Numbered from the stretch's first letter, positions 20,250 through 30,472 are shown. The stretch: DNA of 47,328 nucleotides from Corallococcus interemptor (GCF_003668875.1 NZ_RAWM01000065.1:1-47328), one strand, 5' to 3'. Numbers and translations are program-made. Notes: generated by a model not told the origin, from the letters alone.

Positions 20250-20295
20250 CGTCATCCCCGTCAGGCCCTTGCGAGCCCCTGGAGGATGATGCCGC

Positions 20296-21579
<1,284 letters not shown>

Positions 21580-21814
21580 GAAATCCCTCGCTGCGCCTGA
21601 AAGGCCCCAACCCGCTTCGCGTCCGGTCCCCTGCCCCTGCGTCCAATCTAGTCAGCCCCCATCTGGAACGTCCACGCACCTTCCGGGTACTTAACAAGGG
21701 GAAAATGCCGGTGACGGGAGAAACGAGAAGGCCGGAGGCGCGGGAGAGATTCCCAGCACCCCCGGCCGCCGGCCGGGTGGTTGACACCCCGGCCCTTTGC
21801 GGATGTCGGTGTGT

Positions 21815-22435
21815 CTACTTCTTCTCTTCCGGCTTCACACCCACGACCTTCCGCGGGTCCTGGATGGAGTCGATGATGCCGTACGCCTTCGCCTCCGTCG
21901 CGCCCATGAAGTAGTCGCGGTCCGTGTCCTTCTCCACGCGCTCGATCGTCTGGCCGGTGTGCTTGACGATGAGCTCGTTGAGCTTGGCCTTCATGCGGAG
22001 GATTTCGCGGGCCTGGATTTCGATGTCCGTCGCCTGGCCACGCGCGCCGCCGAGCGGCTGGTGGATCATGATGCGGCTGGAGGGCAGCGAGTAGCGCTTG
22101 CCCTTCGCGCCGGCGAGCAGCAGCACGGCGCCCATGGAGGCCGCCTGCCCCACGCAGATGGTGGAGACGGGCGCCTTGACGTACTGCATCGTGTCGTAGA
22201 TGGCCAGACCGGCCGTCACCGACCCGCCGGGCGAGTTGATGTAGAGGTTGATGTCCTTGTCCGGGTCCTCGGACTCCAGGAACAGGAGCTGGGCGACGAT
22301 GGCGTTGGCCACGTCATCGTCGATCTCCGTTCCCAGCATGACGATGCGGTCCTTCAGGAGCCGGCTGTAGATGTCGTACGAGCGCTCACCCCGGTGGGTC
22401 TGCTCGATGACGTAGGGGACGGGCATGAAGGGCAT
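21815..22435 (-). CDS. clpP: ClpP, proteolytic subunit of Clp protease
   Basis: The 206-residue product has the catalytic triad Ser100 (GQAASMGA), His125 (MIHQPLGG) and Asp174 (TDRDYFM), and the conserved oxyanion-loop SPGGSVTAG. The N-terminus [13 protein letters not shown] is the usual short propeptide region before the axial loop. It assembles into a tetradecameric chamber and works with ClpX encoded downstream. The gene starts 47 bases after tig on the same strand; the tig-clpP-clpX order is widely conserved. Confidence 0.97.
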   Translation of the reverse strand: MPFMPVPYVIEQTHRGERSYDIYSRLLKDRIVMLGTEIDDDVANAIVAQLLFLESEDPDKDINLYINSPGGSVTAGLAIYDTMQYVKAPVSTICVGQAASMGAVLLLAGAKGKRYSLPSSRIMIHQPLGGARGQATDIEIQAREILRMKAKLNELIVKHTGQTIERVEKDTDRDYFMGATEAKAYGIIDSIQDPRKVVGVKPEEKK

Positions 22436-22482
22436 GTCGGATGAACCTCTAGAAGGGTCTCAGGTGCCTTGAAGGAAAAGCC

Positions 22483-23760
22483 TCAAGAATACTTCGCCCG
22501 GCCCTTGAGGAATTCAATCGTCTTTTCCTCGCGAAGTCGCAGAGACAACCCAAGGCGCTCGTCCGGGCCCTTGAAGTACTTCTTCACCTGGGCGACCGGC
22601 TGGTTGGCCTCGATGGCCAGGTCCTCGATGCGCTTCTCCACGTCCTCGTCGGACGCCTGGATGTTCTGCTGCTGGGCGATGGCTTCAAACAGGAGCGTGC
22701 CCTTCACCTCCAGGGTGGCCTTCTCCCGCATCTCGTCGCGCAGGCGGTTGAAGTCCAGGCCCAGCTGGCGCGGGTCGATGCCCTGGCGCTGCATCTGGCG
22801 GAAGGCGCCCTCCATCATGGAGTCGATGGCGCGCTCCACCATGGCGCGGGGCACGTCGAACGGGTTCTTCTCCAGCAGCGCCTTGATGAGCCCGTCGCGC
22901 TCGTCCACGGTGGCCTGGTTCTTCTTGGCCTTCTCCAGGTCCGAGCGCACCTTGGCGCGCAGCTCGTCCACCGTCTGCGCGACGCCGGTCTCCTTGGCGA
23001 AGTCGTCGTTGAGCTCCGGCACCACCGGCTTCTTCAGCTCCTTGACGGTGATGTGGAAGACGGCCGTCTTCCCGCGGACCTCTTCGGCCTGGTAGTCCTG
23101 CGCGAACGTGTACTCCACGTCCTTGGACTCGCCGACCTTCACGCCCGCCAGCTGCGGGATGTTGCCCTGGATGAGGTCGCCGTCCTGCACGCGCACGCCA
23201 ATGCCGTCCGCCTTGCTGCCGGGGAACGCATTGCCGTCCACCTTCGCCTCGAAGTCGATGGTGACCTGATCACCCTGGGCGGCGGTGTCGCGGTCGGTGA
23301 CGGGCTCGATGCGGCCCATGTTCTGGCGCATCTGCTCAATCTGCTGGTTCACCGCGTCGTCGGGGACGGCGGTGTCCACCTTCGTCAGGGACAGGCCCTC
23401 GAAGTCCTTGGCCTCCACCTTCGGCTTCACCTCGACGCGGGCCTCGAAGTTGAAGGGGGCGCCGGGCTTGAGGCCGGAGTTGGTCACCTGGGGAGAGGCA
23501 ACGGCCTCCACCTTGTGCTCGCGCACGGCGTCCAGGTAGGCGCGCTGCACGACGCGCTGGATGACGTCGTCCTCCACCTGCTCGCGGTACTTCTGCTCGA
23601 GGATGCGGCGGGGAACCTTGCCCTGACGGAAGCCGGGCATCTTCACCTGGCCGCTGAGCGCGGCGTACGCGCGGTTGAGCTCCTCAACGACGCGGGCGTT
23701 GTCGACCTCGATGGAGAGCTTCTTCTCGATGGGAGAGAGCTCTTCGACCTGGACCTTCAT
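22483..23760 (-). CDS. tig: Trigger factor, ribosome-associated chaperone
   Basis: The product has 425 residues. The ribosome-binding domain contains [18 protein letters not shown], the conserved GFRxGKxP signature that docks at the peptide exit tunnel. A middle FKBP-type domain (about 160-245; [16 protein letters not shown]) and a helical C-terminal domain follow. It shields nascent chains and has prolyl isomerase activity. I chose ATG 23760 because [15 protein letters not shown] is the standard family start. A candidate promoter lies 70-100 bases upstream, next to the tRNA-Leu gene. It heads the tig-clpP-clpX series. Confidence 0.96.
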   Translation of the reverse strand: MKVQVEELSPIEKKLSIEVDNARVVEELNRAYAALSGQVKMPGFRQGKVPRRILEQKYREQVEDDVIQRVVQRAYLDAVREHKVEAVASPQVTNSGLKPGAPFNFEARVEVKPKVEAKDFEGLSLTKVDTAVPDDAVNQQIEQMRQNMGRIEPVTDRDTAAQGDQVTIDFEAKVDGNAFPGSKADGIGVRVQDGDLIQGNIPQLAGVKVGESKDVEYTFAQDYQAEEVRGKTAVFHITVKELKKPVVPELNDDFAKETGVAQTVDELRAKVRSDLEKAKKNQATVDERDGLIKALLEKNPFDVPRAMVERAIDSMMEGAFRQMQRQGIDPRQLGLDFNRLRDEMREKATLEVKGTLLFEAIAQQQNIQASDEDVEKRIEDLAIEANQPVAQVKKYFKGPDERLGLSLRLREEKTIEFLKGRAKYS

Positions 23761-23827
23761 GCGGGCCTCGCTCGCCGCCTCCACGGGCAGTACGTCCCGG
23801 GGCGGCAACCGGAAAGTGGGACGTGCG

Positions 23828-23856
23828 GCTTTAGGGGATAGGCACGAACGGGTCAA
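23828..23856 (-). promoter_or_regulatory. Candidate sigma-70 promoter of tig
   Basis: On the minus strand TTGACC (23856-23851) is followed after 17 bases by TAAAGC (23833-23828), 68 bases before the tig start codon. The -35 box matches 5 of 6; the -10 box is weaker. The -35 box begins only eight bases from the 3' end of tRNA-Leu. Confidence 0.45.
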
Positions 23857-23863
23857 CGCGAAA

Positions 23864-23945
23864 TGGGCGAGGAGGGACTCGAACCCTCACACCTTGCGGT
23901 ACCAGATCCTAAGTCTGGCGCGTCTACCAGTTTCGCCACCCGCCC
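23864..23945 (-). tRNA. tRNA-Leu (anticodon TAG)
   Basis: The gene has 82 bases. Acceptor GGGCGGG pairs with CTCGCCC, discriminator A. The anticodon loop in CCAGACTTAGGATCTGG reads TAG, decoding CUA. The long variable arm (TACCGCAAGGTGT) and the T-arm GAGGGTTCGAGTCCCTC confirm a class II tRNA-Leu. No CCA is encoded. Confidence 0.95.
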
Positions 23946-24033
23946 GACGCGTCGCGCGACCGCCGTCCTACTCCGAAACGTCCGTGGACGACAGGGGCTT
24001 TCCCGCGCGGACCTCCCCGTGAGGGAGCGCCGG

Positions 24034-24073
24034 AAAAGACACAGGGCCCCTTCCGTTTCCAGAAGGGGCCCTG
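24034..24073 (-). terminator. Intrinsic terminator after tRNA-Lys
   Basis: CAGGGCCCCTTC (24042-24053) pairs perfectly with GAAGGGGCCCTG (24062-24073) around an eight-base loop. On the minus strand it is followed by TGTCTTTT. It starts four bases after the tRNA-Lys 3' end and separates it from tRNA-Leu. Confidence 0.85.
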
Positions 24074-24077
24074 CGAG

Positions 24078-24150
24078 TGAGAGCGGAGGGAATCGAACCC
24101 ACAACCTATGGATTAAGAGTCCATTGCTCTGCCAATTGAGCTACGCTCCC
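24078..24150 (-). tRNA. tRNA-Lys (anticodon CTT)
   Basis: The gene has 73 bases. Acceptor GGGAGCG pairs with CGCTCTC, discriminator A. D-arm GCTCAATTGGCAGAGC, anticodon loop CTCTTAA giving CTT (codon AAG), and T-arm GTGGGTTCGATTCCC are all regular. No CCA is encoded. Confidence 0.95.
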
Positions 24151-24483
24151 GGCTTGGTTCGTCTGCCGCGTTGGCTGCGCGACGTCCGAGGTGGCGCGGT
24201 GAATACCGGTCGCCGCCTGTCCTGTCAAAACGTTTTTGCACACCCCTCACATTCTCCCCGCTGGAACCGGATGCCGGGCGTGCGGCCGACCGTCCCCGGC
24301 ACCGGGAAGCGATGCGAAGGGTCTGCCCGGCTCGCATGTTGATCCACGCCGCGGTTCGCGCTGCAGGTCTGTAGCAGGTGCCCTTCCGGGCCCCTGCCCC
24401 ACAGTCCCTGCGCCGTGCTCCCGGGCAACCATGTGGGCGGGCGAGGGTCGTCCGCCTTTTCGAGCGGTGCTGGAGACACAGTG
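24151..24483. other. Non-coding interval between tRNA-Lys and recT
   Basis: This stretch of 333 bases holds the tRNA-Lys promoter near its left end and the short 5' region of recT at its right end. The middle part (about 24240-24460) is GC-rich. Open frames cross it on both strands, but I see no ribosome site or protein motif in them, and no repeat or att-like direct repeat that I could recognise. Confidence 0.5.
24200..24228 (-). promoter_or_regulatory. Candidate sigma-70 promoter of tRNA-Lys
   Basis: On the minus strand a perfect TTGACA (24228-24223) is followed after 17 bases by TATTCA (24205-24200). The tRNA 5' end lies 49 bases further on. The -35 box overlaps the palindrome AAAACGTTTT (24227-24236). 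Confidence 0.5.
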
Positions 24484-25587
24484 ATGGATGCGAATGTGAA
24501 GGCGGACGGAACGACGTCGCCGCAGGGCGCGGCCTGGAACCGGGAGCGGGTGGACCTGGTGAAGCGGACCATCTGCCCGCGGGGAATCAGCGAGGACGAG
24601 TTCGCCCTCTTCATCGAGCAGTGCAAGCGCAGCGGGTTGGATCCGCTCCTCAAGGAAGCGTTCTGCGTGGCGCGCCGCCAGAACATCGGCAACCGCGAGC
24701 GGCCCAACTGGGTGACGAAGTACGAGTTCCAGCCGTCGGAGGCGGGCATGCTCGCCCGGGCGGAGCGCTTTCCGGACTTCAAGGGCATCCAGGCGAGCGC
24801 GGTGTTCGCCGAGGACGAGATCGTCGTGGACCAGGGCAAGGGCGAGGTGGTGCACCGCTTCAACCCGGCCAAGCGCAAGGGCGCCCTGGTGGGTGCCTGG
24901 TCGCGCGTGGTGCGCGAGGGGAAGCTGCCCGTGGTCGTCTGGCTGGACTTCTCCGGCTACGTCCAGCAGACGCCGCTGTGGGCCAAGATTCCCACGACGA
25001 TGATTGAGAAGTGCGCGCGCGTGGCGGCGCTGCGCAAGGCGTACCCGGAGGCCTTCGGCGGACTGTACGTGCGCGAGGAGATGCCGGCCGAGGAGTACGA
25101 CGCGCACCACGACGAGCCGGCGCCCGCGTCCGGTTCCTACGAGGTGCTGGGCTCCAAGCCGGGCCCGGTGAAGGCGTCCTTCCCCACCCTGGCTCCGGCG
25201 CCTGTCGCGGCGGAGACCCCCAAGGCGGTGGAGACGGCGCGGACTCCAGAGCGGACTCCGGAGAAGGAGGAGGCGCGGCTGGACGTGGACCTGCCGCTGG
25301 CGCCAGCCAAGACGGTGGCGGCGGTGCCCGTGGCCCAGACGCCCGAGCGTCCCAAGGCGAGCGCGGTGGTGGTGGCGTTCGGCCCGCACAAGGGCAAGAC
25401 GACGTCCGAGCTGTCCGACGACGAGCTGAGCGAGACCATCGACCTGGCGCACGAAAAGCTGATGGAGCAGCCCCGGGCCAAGTGGGCGAAGGCCATGCGC
25501 GAGAACCTCACCGCGCTGGAGGCGGAGACGGAGCTGCGCTGCCAGGTGCCCACGGCGAAGAACGGCGCCGCGAACCCGGAGGCCTGA
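24484..25587 (+). CDS. recT: RecT/Bet-family single-strand annealing protein with C-terminal DUF3820-like module
   Basis: The product has 367 residues. The first 210 resemble phage Bet/RecT proteins: VDLVKRTICPRGISEDEFALF, CKRSGLDPLLKEAFCVARR, EAGMLARAERFPDFKGIQAS and KIPTTMIEKCARVAALRKAYPE. Such proteins bind single-stranded DNA and anneal complementary strands. After a Pro/Ala/Glu-rich linker (about 220-300) the C-terminus reads VVVAFGPHKGKTTSELSDDEL, like the GKxKGK start of DUF3820-type modules, and ends in a helical stretch. GGAG lies eight bases before ATG 24484; GTG 24481 is an alternative. No exonuclease, integrase or other phage gene is visible nearby. A strong terminator follows. 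Confidence 0.85.
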   Translation: MDANVKADGTTSPQGAAWNRERVDLVKRTICPRGISEDEFALFIEQCKRSGLDPLLKEAFCVARRQNIGNRERPNWVTKYEFQPSEAGMLARAERFPDFKGIQASAVFAEDEIVVDQGKGEVVHRFNPAKRKGALVGAWSRVVREGKLPVVVWLDFSGYVQQTPLWAKIPTTMIEKCARVAALRKAYPEAFGGLYVREEMPAEEYDAHHDEPAPASGSYEVLGSKPGPVKASFPTLAPAPVAAETPKAVETARTPERTPEKEEARLDVDLPLAPAKTVAAVPVAQTPERPKASAVVVAFGPHKGKTTSELSDDELSETIDLAHEKLMEQPRAKWAKAMRENLTALEAETELRCQVPTAKNGAANPEA

Positions 25588-25612
25588 AGTCCCGGCGGGG
25601 CACGAAATGAAC

Positions 25613-25655
25613 AACGCCCGCGTCCCGGAAGAGGGGCGCGGGCGTTTCGCTTTTC
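25613..25655 (+). terminator. Intrinsic terminator of recT
   Basis: AACGCCCGCGTCCC (25613-25626) pairs with GGGGCGCGGGCGTT (25633-25646) with one G-T pair and a six-base loop, followed by TTCGCTTTTC. It lies 25 bases after the recT stop, facing the oppositely oriented tRNA-Arg. Confidence 0.88.
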
Positions 25656-25681
25656 AGGCCAGGAAGGGGCTGGGAAAGGGT

Positions 25682-25755
25682 TGCGCCCAGAGGGACTTGA
25701 ACCCCCAACCCTCGGCTTCGAAGGCCGATGCTCTATCCAGTTGAGCTATAGGCGC
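25682..25755 (-). tRNA. tRNA-Arg (anticodon TCG)
   Basis: The gene has 74 bases. Acceptor GCGCCTA pairs with TGGGCGC, discriminator A. D-arm GCTCAACTGGATAGAGC, anticodon loop CTTCGAA giving TCG (codon CGA), and T-arm TTCAAGT are regular. It is the last of four tRNA genes in the direction of transcription. Confidence 0.95.
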
Positions 25756-25776
25756 GGGGCGAAGCGGGAGAAGAAG

Positions 25777-25851
25777 GGCGAATGACCGGGATCGAACCGG
25801 CAACCTCCGGAGTCACAGTCCGGCGCTCTAACCAGTTGAGCTACATTCGCC
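25777..25851 (-). tRNA. tRNA-His (anticodon GTG)
   Basis: The gene has 75 bases including the extra 5' G (position 25851) that pairs with discriminator C, a tRNA-His hallmark. Acceptor GCGAATG pairs with CATTCGC. The anticodon loop CTGTGAC gives GTG. Confidence 0.95.
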
Positions 25852-25943
25852 GTCACTTCACACGTCACGGCTTTGAAAGGCGGCGGTCTCCTACCGTGGA
25901 AACCAGAGCCATTCAAGGCCAAAACCATCTGCCAGCAGATTTG

Positions 25944-26017
25944 CGCCCCAGGCAGGGCTCGAACCTGCGACCCCCGACTTAGAAGGTCGGTGCTCTATCC
26001 AGCTGAGCTACTGGAGC
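25944..26017 (-). tRNA. tRNA-Arg (anticodon TCT)
   Basis: The gene has 74 bases. Acceptor GCTCCAG pairs with CTGGGGC, discriminator G. The anticodon loop CTTCTAA gives TCT (codon AGA), and the T-arm GCAGGTTCGAGCCCTGC is regular. AGA is a rare codon in such a GC-rich genome. Confidence 0.95.
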
Positions 26018-26056
26018 TGGTCGGCCAACAACACTGCGGCAACATCACGGCACTTC

Positions 26057-26133
<77 letters not shown>

Positions 26134-26204
26134 AGAAGTGCTGCATTCTTCGCCTAACGCGGACGGACGCGCAAGCCTGCTCTTCCTGACGCCCGCCCGG
26201 CCGG

Positions 26205-26795
26205 TCAGAGCGCCAACAGATGCCGGCGCATCAACTGGAAGGCCCGGGCCCGGTGAGACACCCGGGACTTCTCCTCCGGAGTGAGCTCCGCCATGGAGCG
26301 GCCGCCCTCCCCGTCCACCTGGAACACGGGGTCGTAGCCGAAGCCGTGGGTCCCCTTCGGCGCGCGCAGGATGACGCCCTCGCAGCGGCCCACCTCCACC
26401 CGGGGGGCGTCCCCCTTGCCCGTCACCAGCGCCAGCGCGCAGCGGAAGGACGCGGTGCGCTGGTCATCCGGCACGTCCGCCAGGTCCGCGAGGAGCTTCT
26501 CGTACCGGTCCTTGTCGCTCCCCGGCGCGTAGCGCGCGGAGAGCACGCCGGGCCGCCCGCCCAGCGCGTCCACGCACAGCCCGGAGTCGTCCGCCAGCGC
26601 GGGCAGCCCCGTGGCCAGGGAGTACTCGCGGGCCTTCTTCACCGCGTTGTCCTCGAAGGTGGCGGCGTCCTCCACGGGCTCCGGCACGGGCGGCAGGTCC
26701 TTGAGGGACACCACCTCCACGGCGTCGCCCACGAGCAGGCGCAATTCGCGCACCTTGCCGGCGTTGCCGGTGGCGAAGAGCAGCTTCGGCTTCAT
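26205..26795 (-). CDS. rdgB: RdgB/HAM1 family dITP/XTP pyrophosphatase
   Basis: The product has 196 residues. Motifs are [17 protein letters not shown] at the start, [25 protein letters not shown] in the middle, [12 protein letters not shown], and [10 protein letters not shown] at the end. These are the substrate and metal sites of the ITPase family, which hydrolyses dITP, dXTP and related bases so that they do not enter DNA. Its ATG overlaps the stop of rph by four bases, so the two are translationally coupled. The rph-rdgB pair is common in bacteria. Confidence 0.96.
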   Translation of the reverse strand: MKPKLLFATGNAGKVRELRLLVGDAVEVVSLKDLPPVPEPVEDAATFEDNAVKKAREYSLATGLPALADDSGLCVDALGGRPGVLSARYAPGSDKDRYEKLLADLADVPDDQRTASFRCALALVTGKGDAPRVEVGRCEGVILRAPKGTHGFGYDPVFQVDGEGGRSMAELTPEEKSRVSHRARAFQLMRRHLLAL

Positions 26796-27496
26796 CCCAG
26801 CACCTTCGCCTGCGCGGCGGCGAGCTGCTGGATGGCGGCCAGGCCTCCGTCCAGCATCGCGTCCATCGACTTGCGGTCGAAGAGCTTGTGCTCGGCGGTG
26901 CCCTGCACCTCCACGATGCGGCCGTCGCCCGTGGCCACGAGGTTCAGGTCCACCTCCGCGGTGGAGTCCTCGTCGTAGTCCAGGTCCACGCGCACCTCGC
27001 CGTTCACCACGCCCACGGAGACGGCCGCGAGCGGGGTGAGGCCCTTCAGGATGCCCGGCTTGTTGAGCGAGCGCATGGCCAGCACCAGCGCCACGTACGC
27101 GCCGGTGATGGACGCGGTGCGCGTGCCGCCGTCCGCCTGGATGACGTCACAGTCCAGCGTGAAGGTGCGCACGCCCAGCGCCTGCAGGTCCACGGACGCG
27201 CGCAGGGCCCGGCCGATGAGGCGCTGGATCTCCATGGTGCGGCCGGACTGCTTGCCCTTGGCGGCTTCACGGGAGCCGCGGGTGTGCGTGGCGCGCGGGA
27301 GCATGCCGTACTCGGCCGTCACCCAGCCTGAGCCCTTGCCCATCAGGTGCGGCGGGACGCGGTCCTCCACCGAACAGGTGACGAGCACCTTGGTGTGACC
27401 GAACTCCACCTGGACGGAGCCCTCCGCGTAGCGGTTGACGTTGGGCGTGAGGGTGACAGGCCGGAGGTCCAGCGCACCACGGTTGAAGGAACGCAC
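26792..27496 (-). CDS. rph: Ribonuclease PH
   Basis: The product has 234 residues. Family motifs include [77 protein letters not shown] and [14 protein letters not shown]. It is a phosphorolytic 3'-5' exoribonuclease that trims tRNA 3' ends, which fits its place upstream of a tRNA cluster, though that may be chance. I chose GTG 27496 because [13 protein letters not shown] is the standard start; AGGAG lies upstream. It overlaps rdgB by four bases. Confidence 0.96.
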   Translation of the reverse strand: MRSFNRGALDLRPVTLTPNVNRYAEGSVQVEFGHTKVLVTCSVEDRVPPHLMGKGSGWVTAEYGMLPRATHTRGSREAAKGKQSGRTMEIQRLIGRALRASVDLQALGVRTFTLDCDVIQADGGTRTASITGAYVALVLAMRSLNKPGILKGLTPLAAVSVGVVNGEVRVDLDYDEDSTAEVDLNLVATGDGRIVEVQGTAEHKLFDRKSMDAMLDGGLAAIQQLAAAQAKVLG

Positions 27497-27544
27497 GAGG
27501 GAAGGCTCCTGACAGGAGGGGACGGGTAAAGCCCCCACGCTTTA

Positions 27545-28351
27545 TCAGGGCGCGGTGGATCCAGCCACCGGTTGCGAGGGCGACGAGTCCCGCTTGCGCG
27601 TCTCCCGCAGGAAGGCCTGCACCCCGTCCGCGATGGCCTCCGCCAGGGTCTCCTGGTACGCCGCGCGGCCCAGCTTCGCCCCCTCCTGCGGGTGGGAGAT
27701 GAAGCCCACTTCAATCAGCACCGCCGGCGCCTCCACGCCCGTGAGGACGAAGAAGGGCGCCTGCTGCACGCCCCGGTCCGTGGCGCCGCTCCTGGACACC
27801 AGGCGCGGGTGGATGGCGTAGGCCAGCCGGGACGCGTCCGAGTGCGCCTCCGTGCGCGCCAGGTCGTCCAGGATGAAGGCCAGCGTGGAGTGCCCGCGCG
27901 CGGAGCGGGCCGTGGGGGCCTCCGCGTTCTCGCGGTCCGCCACCGCTCGCGCCGCTTCGCCGGAGGCGTTGGCGGAGAGGAAGTACGTCTCGATGCCCTC
28001 GGTGCGCTCGCGCAGGCGCTTCGTGGGCATGGAGTTGGCGTGGATGGAGAGGAAGAGGTCCGGCCGCTGGACGTTGGAGAACTCCACCCGCTCCGACAGC
28101 GCCATCAGCGTGTCGTGCTCGCGCGTGAGGAACACCTCGCTGCCCGCGGCCTCCAGCTTCTCCCGCAGGCGCTGGGCAATCTGGAGCGCGATCTCCTTCT
28201 CCCAGAGCTCGCCGGGCCCCTTCGCGCCCTCCTTCGCCCCGCCATGTCCCGGGTCGATGACGATGCGCGCGCCGCGCTCCCCCGCCCCGGCGAGGGCCGG
28301 CAGGAGGCACGCGAGCAGGGGGAGCCAGAGGGGGAAGCGGCGCGGCGACAT
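27545..28351 (-). CDS. N-acetylmuramoyl-L-alanine amidase (Amidase_3, AmiC type)
   Basis: The product has 268 residues with an N-terminal signal peptide (WLPLLACLLPALAGAG). The zinc site is formed by His36 (IDPGHGG), Glu51 (LWEKE) and the His of LFLSIHANS; the catalytic Glu is in VLIEVGF near the end. It cuts the bond between MurNAc and the peptide stem in periplasmic peptidoglycan, as in daughter-cell separation. There is no AMIN or SPOR targeting domain, and the C-terminus is a short Ser/Pro tail. It lies in a same-strand run between selD and rph. Confidence 0.94.
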   Translation of the reverse strand: MSPRRFPLWLPLLACLLPALAGAGERGARIVIDPGHGGAKEGAKGPGELWEKEIALQIAQRLREKLEAAGSEVFLTREHDTLMALSERVEFSNVQRPDLFLSIHANSMPTKRLRERTEGIETYFLSANASGEAARAVADRENAEAPTARSARGHSTLAFILDDLARTEAHSDASRLAYAIHPRLVSRSGATDRGVQQAPFFVLTGVEAPAVLIEVGFISHPQEGAKLGRAAYQETLAEAIADGVQAFLRETRKRDSSPSQPVAGSTAP

Positions 28352-28412
28352 TCGCGCCGGATCTTAGCGGAGGCCCGGCCCGGAGGCGAAATCCGGGCCC
28401 GGCGCTCGTGCT

Positions 28413-29477
28413 TCAGCCGATGACGTCGATGCCGGGGCGGCCCGCTTGCACTTCGCCGATGAGGGCCGCGTCCACGCCCGCCTTCTCCAGGGCCTGGATG
28501 GCCTTGAGCGCGTGGCGCGCGGGCACGCTGGCCAACAGGCCGCCGTTGGTCTGCGCGTCCGCGAGCAGCCACTGGATGTGCTCCGGCAGCCCCTCCGGGA
28601 ACGTCACCTGCTTCTTCACGTGGGCGAGGTTCGTCTTCGTGCCGCCCGGAATCACGCCGGCCTCCGCCAGCGCGGGCACCTCCGCGATGAGCGGGATGCG
28701 CTCCAGGTCGATGGCCGCGCGCGTCTTCGCGCCGTTCATCATCTCCAGGAGGTGGCCCAAGAGGCCAAAGCCCGTCACGTCCGTGAGCGCGTGCACCTTG
28801 AAGGCGCCCGACGCGAAGACCTCTCCCGCCGCCTTGTTGAGCGTGGCCATCTGCGCCGTCACGCGCCTGGTGAGCTGCTTGGACGCAAGGCCCCGCTTGA
28901 TGGCGGTGGCGGCGATGCCCGTGCCCACGGGCTTGGTGAGCAGCAGCACGTCCCCCGGCTTCGCGCCCGCGTTGGTGAGCACCTTCTTCGGGTGCACCAC
29001 GCCGGTGACGGCCATGCCGAACTTGGGCTCCGGGTCGCGGATGCTGTGGCCGCCCAGGATGGGGATGCCCGCCTCGTCCGCCTTGGACTGGCCGCCCGCC
29101 AGAATCTTCTGCAGCGTCTTGAGCGGCAGCTCGTCCGGGAAGCACACCAGGTTGAGCGCGAACAGCGGCTTCGCGCCCATGGCCCAGATGTCCGACAGCG
29201 CGTTGGCCGCGGCGATGGCGCCGAACTGGAACGGGTCGTCCACGAGCGGCGGGAAGAAGTCCACCGTCTCCACCACGGCCATGCCCGGCGCCACCTGGTA
29301 CACGGCGGCGTCGTCATTGGTGTTGAAGCCCACCAGGGCCCGGGGGTGGGACGCCGCCCCCTTGAGCCCGCCCAGGACCGTGGCCAGGTCCCCCGCCTTG
29401 AGCTTCGCCGCGCAGCCCGCGCAGTGGCTCATCTCCGTGAGGCGCTTCTTCGGCGCCGCCGGCTTCGCACCCGCCAT
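28413..29477 (-). CDS. selD: Selenide, water dikinase SelD
   Basis: The product has 354 residues. The glycine-rich start MSHCAGCAAKL aligns with the E. coli SHGAGCGCKI site: the essential Cys is C22 and the essential Lys is K25, while the second Cys is Ala. Further motifs are GFNTNDDAAVYQV, ANALSDIWAMGAKPLFALNLV, GGHSIRDPEPKFGMAVTGVV and DVTGFGLLGHL. It makes selenophosphate from selenide and ATP for selenocysteine or 2-selenouridine. No selA, selB or selU lies in the window. It follows the FHA-DUF4388 gene by 13 bases. Confidence 0.95.
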   Translation of the reverse strand: MAGAKPAAPKKRLTEMSHCAGCAAKLKAGDLATVLGGLKGAASHPRALVGFNTNDDAAVYQVAPGMAVVETVDFFPPLVDDPFQFGAIAAANALSDIWAMGAKPLFALNLVCFPDELPLKTLQKILAGGQSKADEAGIPILGGHSIRDPEPKFGMAVTGVVHPKKVLTNAGAKPGDVLLLTKPVGTGIAATAIKRGLASKQLTRRVTAQMATLNKAAGEVFASGAFKVHALTDVTGFGLLGHLLEMMNGAKTRAAIDLERIPLIAEVPALAEAGVIPGGTKTNLAHVKKQVTFPEGLPEHIQWLLADAQTNGGLLASVPARHALKAIQALEKAGVDAALIGEVQAGRPGIDVIG

Positions 29478-29490
29478 GATGTTCCCCGCC

Positions 29491-30435
29491 CTACTCCGCG
29501 CGCACGTAGTCGCGCTTCATGAGCTGCACCACCGACTCGGCGGTGAGCACGTCGTCGCCGTCCGAGTGGTCCAGCACGCCGCCCAGCGACCCGTGGTTGT
29601 GCACCAGCTGCAGCACGTCCAGCAGCTCCGGCGTCAGTTCCTTCAACGGCGCCGTCAGGGGCTGCGCGAGGCGCAGCGCCGTGGCCATGGGCGGCAGGTT
29701 CGGCTGCAGGCGCTTGAACTCGTCCAGCTGCCTGAGGGCGTCCATCAGGAGCGCTTCGGTGGAGGAGTCCAGTTCCACCATGAACTCCTGCGTGTCCGCC
29801 GGGCGCAGCTCGAAGTCACCCTCTTCCCAGGTGACGATGCGGTTGAAGCTCTTCTGCGGGCCCAGGTTGTGGTTGTCGTCGATGACCGCGTAGTACACGC
29901 GGCCCTGGCGCAGGTAGATGCGGCCCTCGTGGGCGTTGTTCACCACGAGCACGCCGTTCTTCTTGGACGTGTGGAAGAGCTGGAGCAGGTCCGGGAGGGG
30001 AATCTCTTCAATCTTCCCCGTCATGGAGCTGGCCTTGGTGGTGCGCGCGGCCTGGGCGGCGGCGGCCTCCTCCAGCTTCTGCTTCACGACGCTTTCGTCC
30101 ACGGGGGCGCTCTCCGCGCCCTGGTGCACCAGCTTGAGGATGGAGGTCCCGATGAGGATGCGGTCCCCCTCCTTCAGCTTGGCCTGCTTGACCTTCTCGC
30201 CGTTGACGAAGGTGCCGTTGGTGGACCCCAGGTCCTCGATGGTGATGGCTCCGTCGGAGAACAGGATCTTCGCGTGCTTGCGCGAGACCATGTCCTCCAC
30301 CAGCACCATGTCCAACTCGCTCGACCGTCCGACGACGATCTGCTTGTTGGCCTTCAGCGGGAACTCACCGCCCTGGTACTTCCCGGAGATGAACTTGAGG
30401 GCAAAGGACTTCGCCGTACCGCCAGGAGTGCTCAC
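29491..30435 (-). CDS. FHA domain protein with DUF4388 domain
   Basis: The product has 314 residues. The FHA domain (about 15-105) carries all phosphothreonine-binding marks: VVGRSSELD, SRKH (51-54) and GSTNGTFVNG (70-79). A helical linker rich in Ala and Gln follows. The second domain (from 138; MTGKIEEIPLPDLLQLFHTSKKNGVL-type start) is DUF4388, common in Myxococcota and often linked to signalling proteins. A final helical segment reads VLTAESVVQLMKRDYVRAE. It probably reads phosphorylation from a Ser/Thr kinase system, which myxobacteria have in large numbers. Its partner is unknown. Confidence 0.88.
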   Translation of the reverse strand: MSTPGGTAKSFALKFISGKYQGGEFPLKANKQIVVGRSSELDMVLVEDMVSRKHAKILFSDGAITIEDLGSTNGTFVNGEKVKQAKLKEGDRILIGTSILKLVHQGAESAPVDESVVKQKLEEAAAAQAARTTKASSMTGKIEEIPLPDLLQLFHTSKKNGVLVVNNAHEGRIYLRQGRVYYAVIDDNHNLGPQKSFNRIVTWEEGDFELRPADTQEFMVELDSSTEALLMDALRQLDEFKRLQPNLPPMATALRLAQPLTAPLKELTPELLDVLQLVHNHGSLGGVLDHSDGDDVLTAESVVQLMKRDYVRAE

Positions 30436-30472
30436 GGTGCCGCGACCTCGATGATGGAAGTTGCCATGGTGC

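Noticed and set aside
21781-21810. TTGACA on the plus strand near 21781 as a promoter
   Set aside because: No plus-strand gene starts downstream of it, as clpP occupies the opposite strand, and no good -10 box follows.
24247-25614. An open minus-strand frame of 455 codons opposite recT
   Set aside because: The recT frame has clear family motifs, a ribosome site and a terminator. The opposite frame has none of these.
24078-25755. Integrated mobile element between tRNA-Lys and tRNA-Arg carrying recT
   Set aside because: I found no integrase, no phage gene and no direct repeat of a tRNA end. The 3' end of tRNA-Lys, the usual attachment site, faces away from recT.
28377-28399. Hairpin GGCCCGGA/TCCGGGCC between selD and the amidase gene as a terminator
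   Set aside because: It has an eight-pair stem but no T-run on the minus strand; such stems are expected by chance in DNA this rich in GC.
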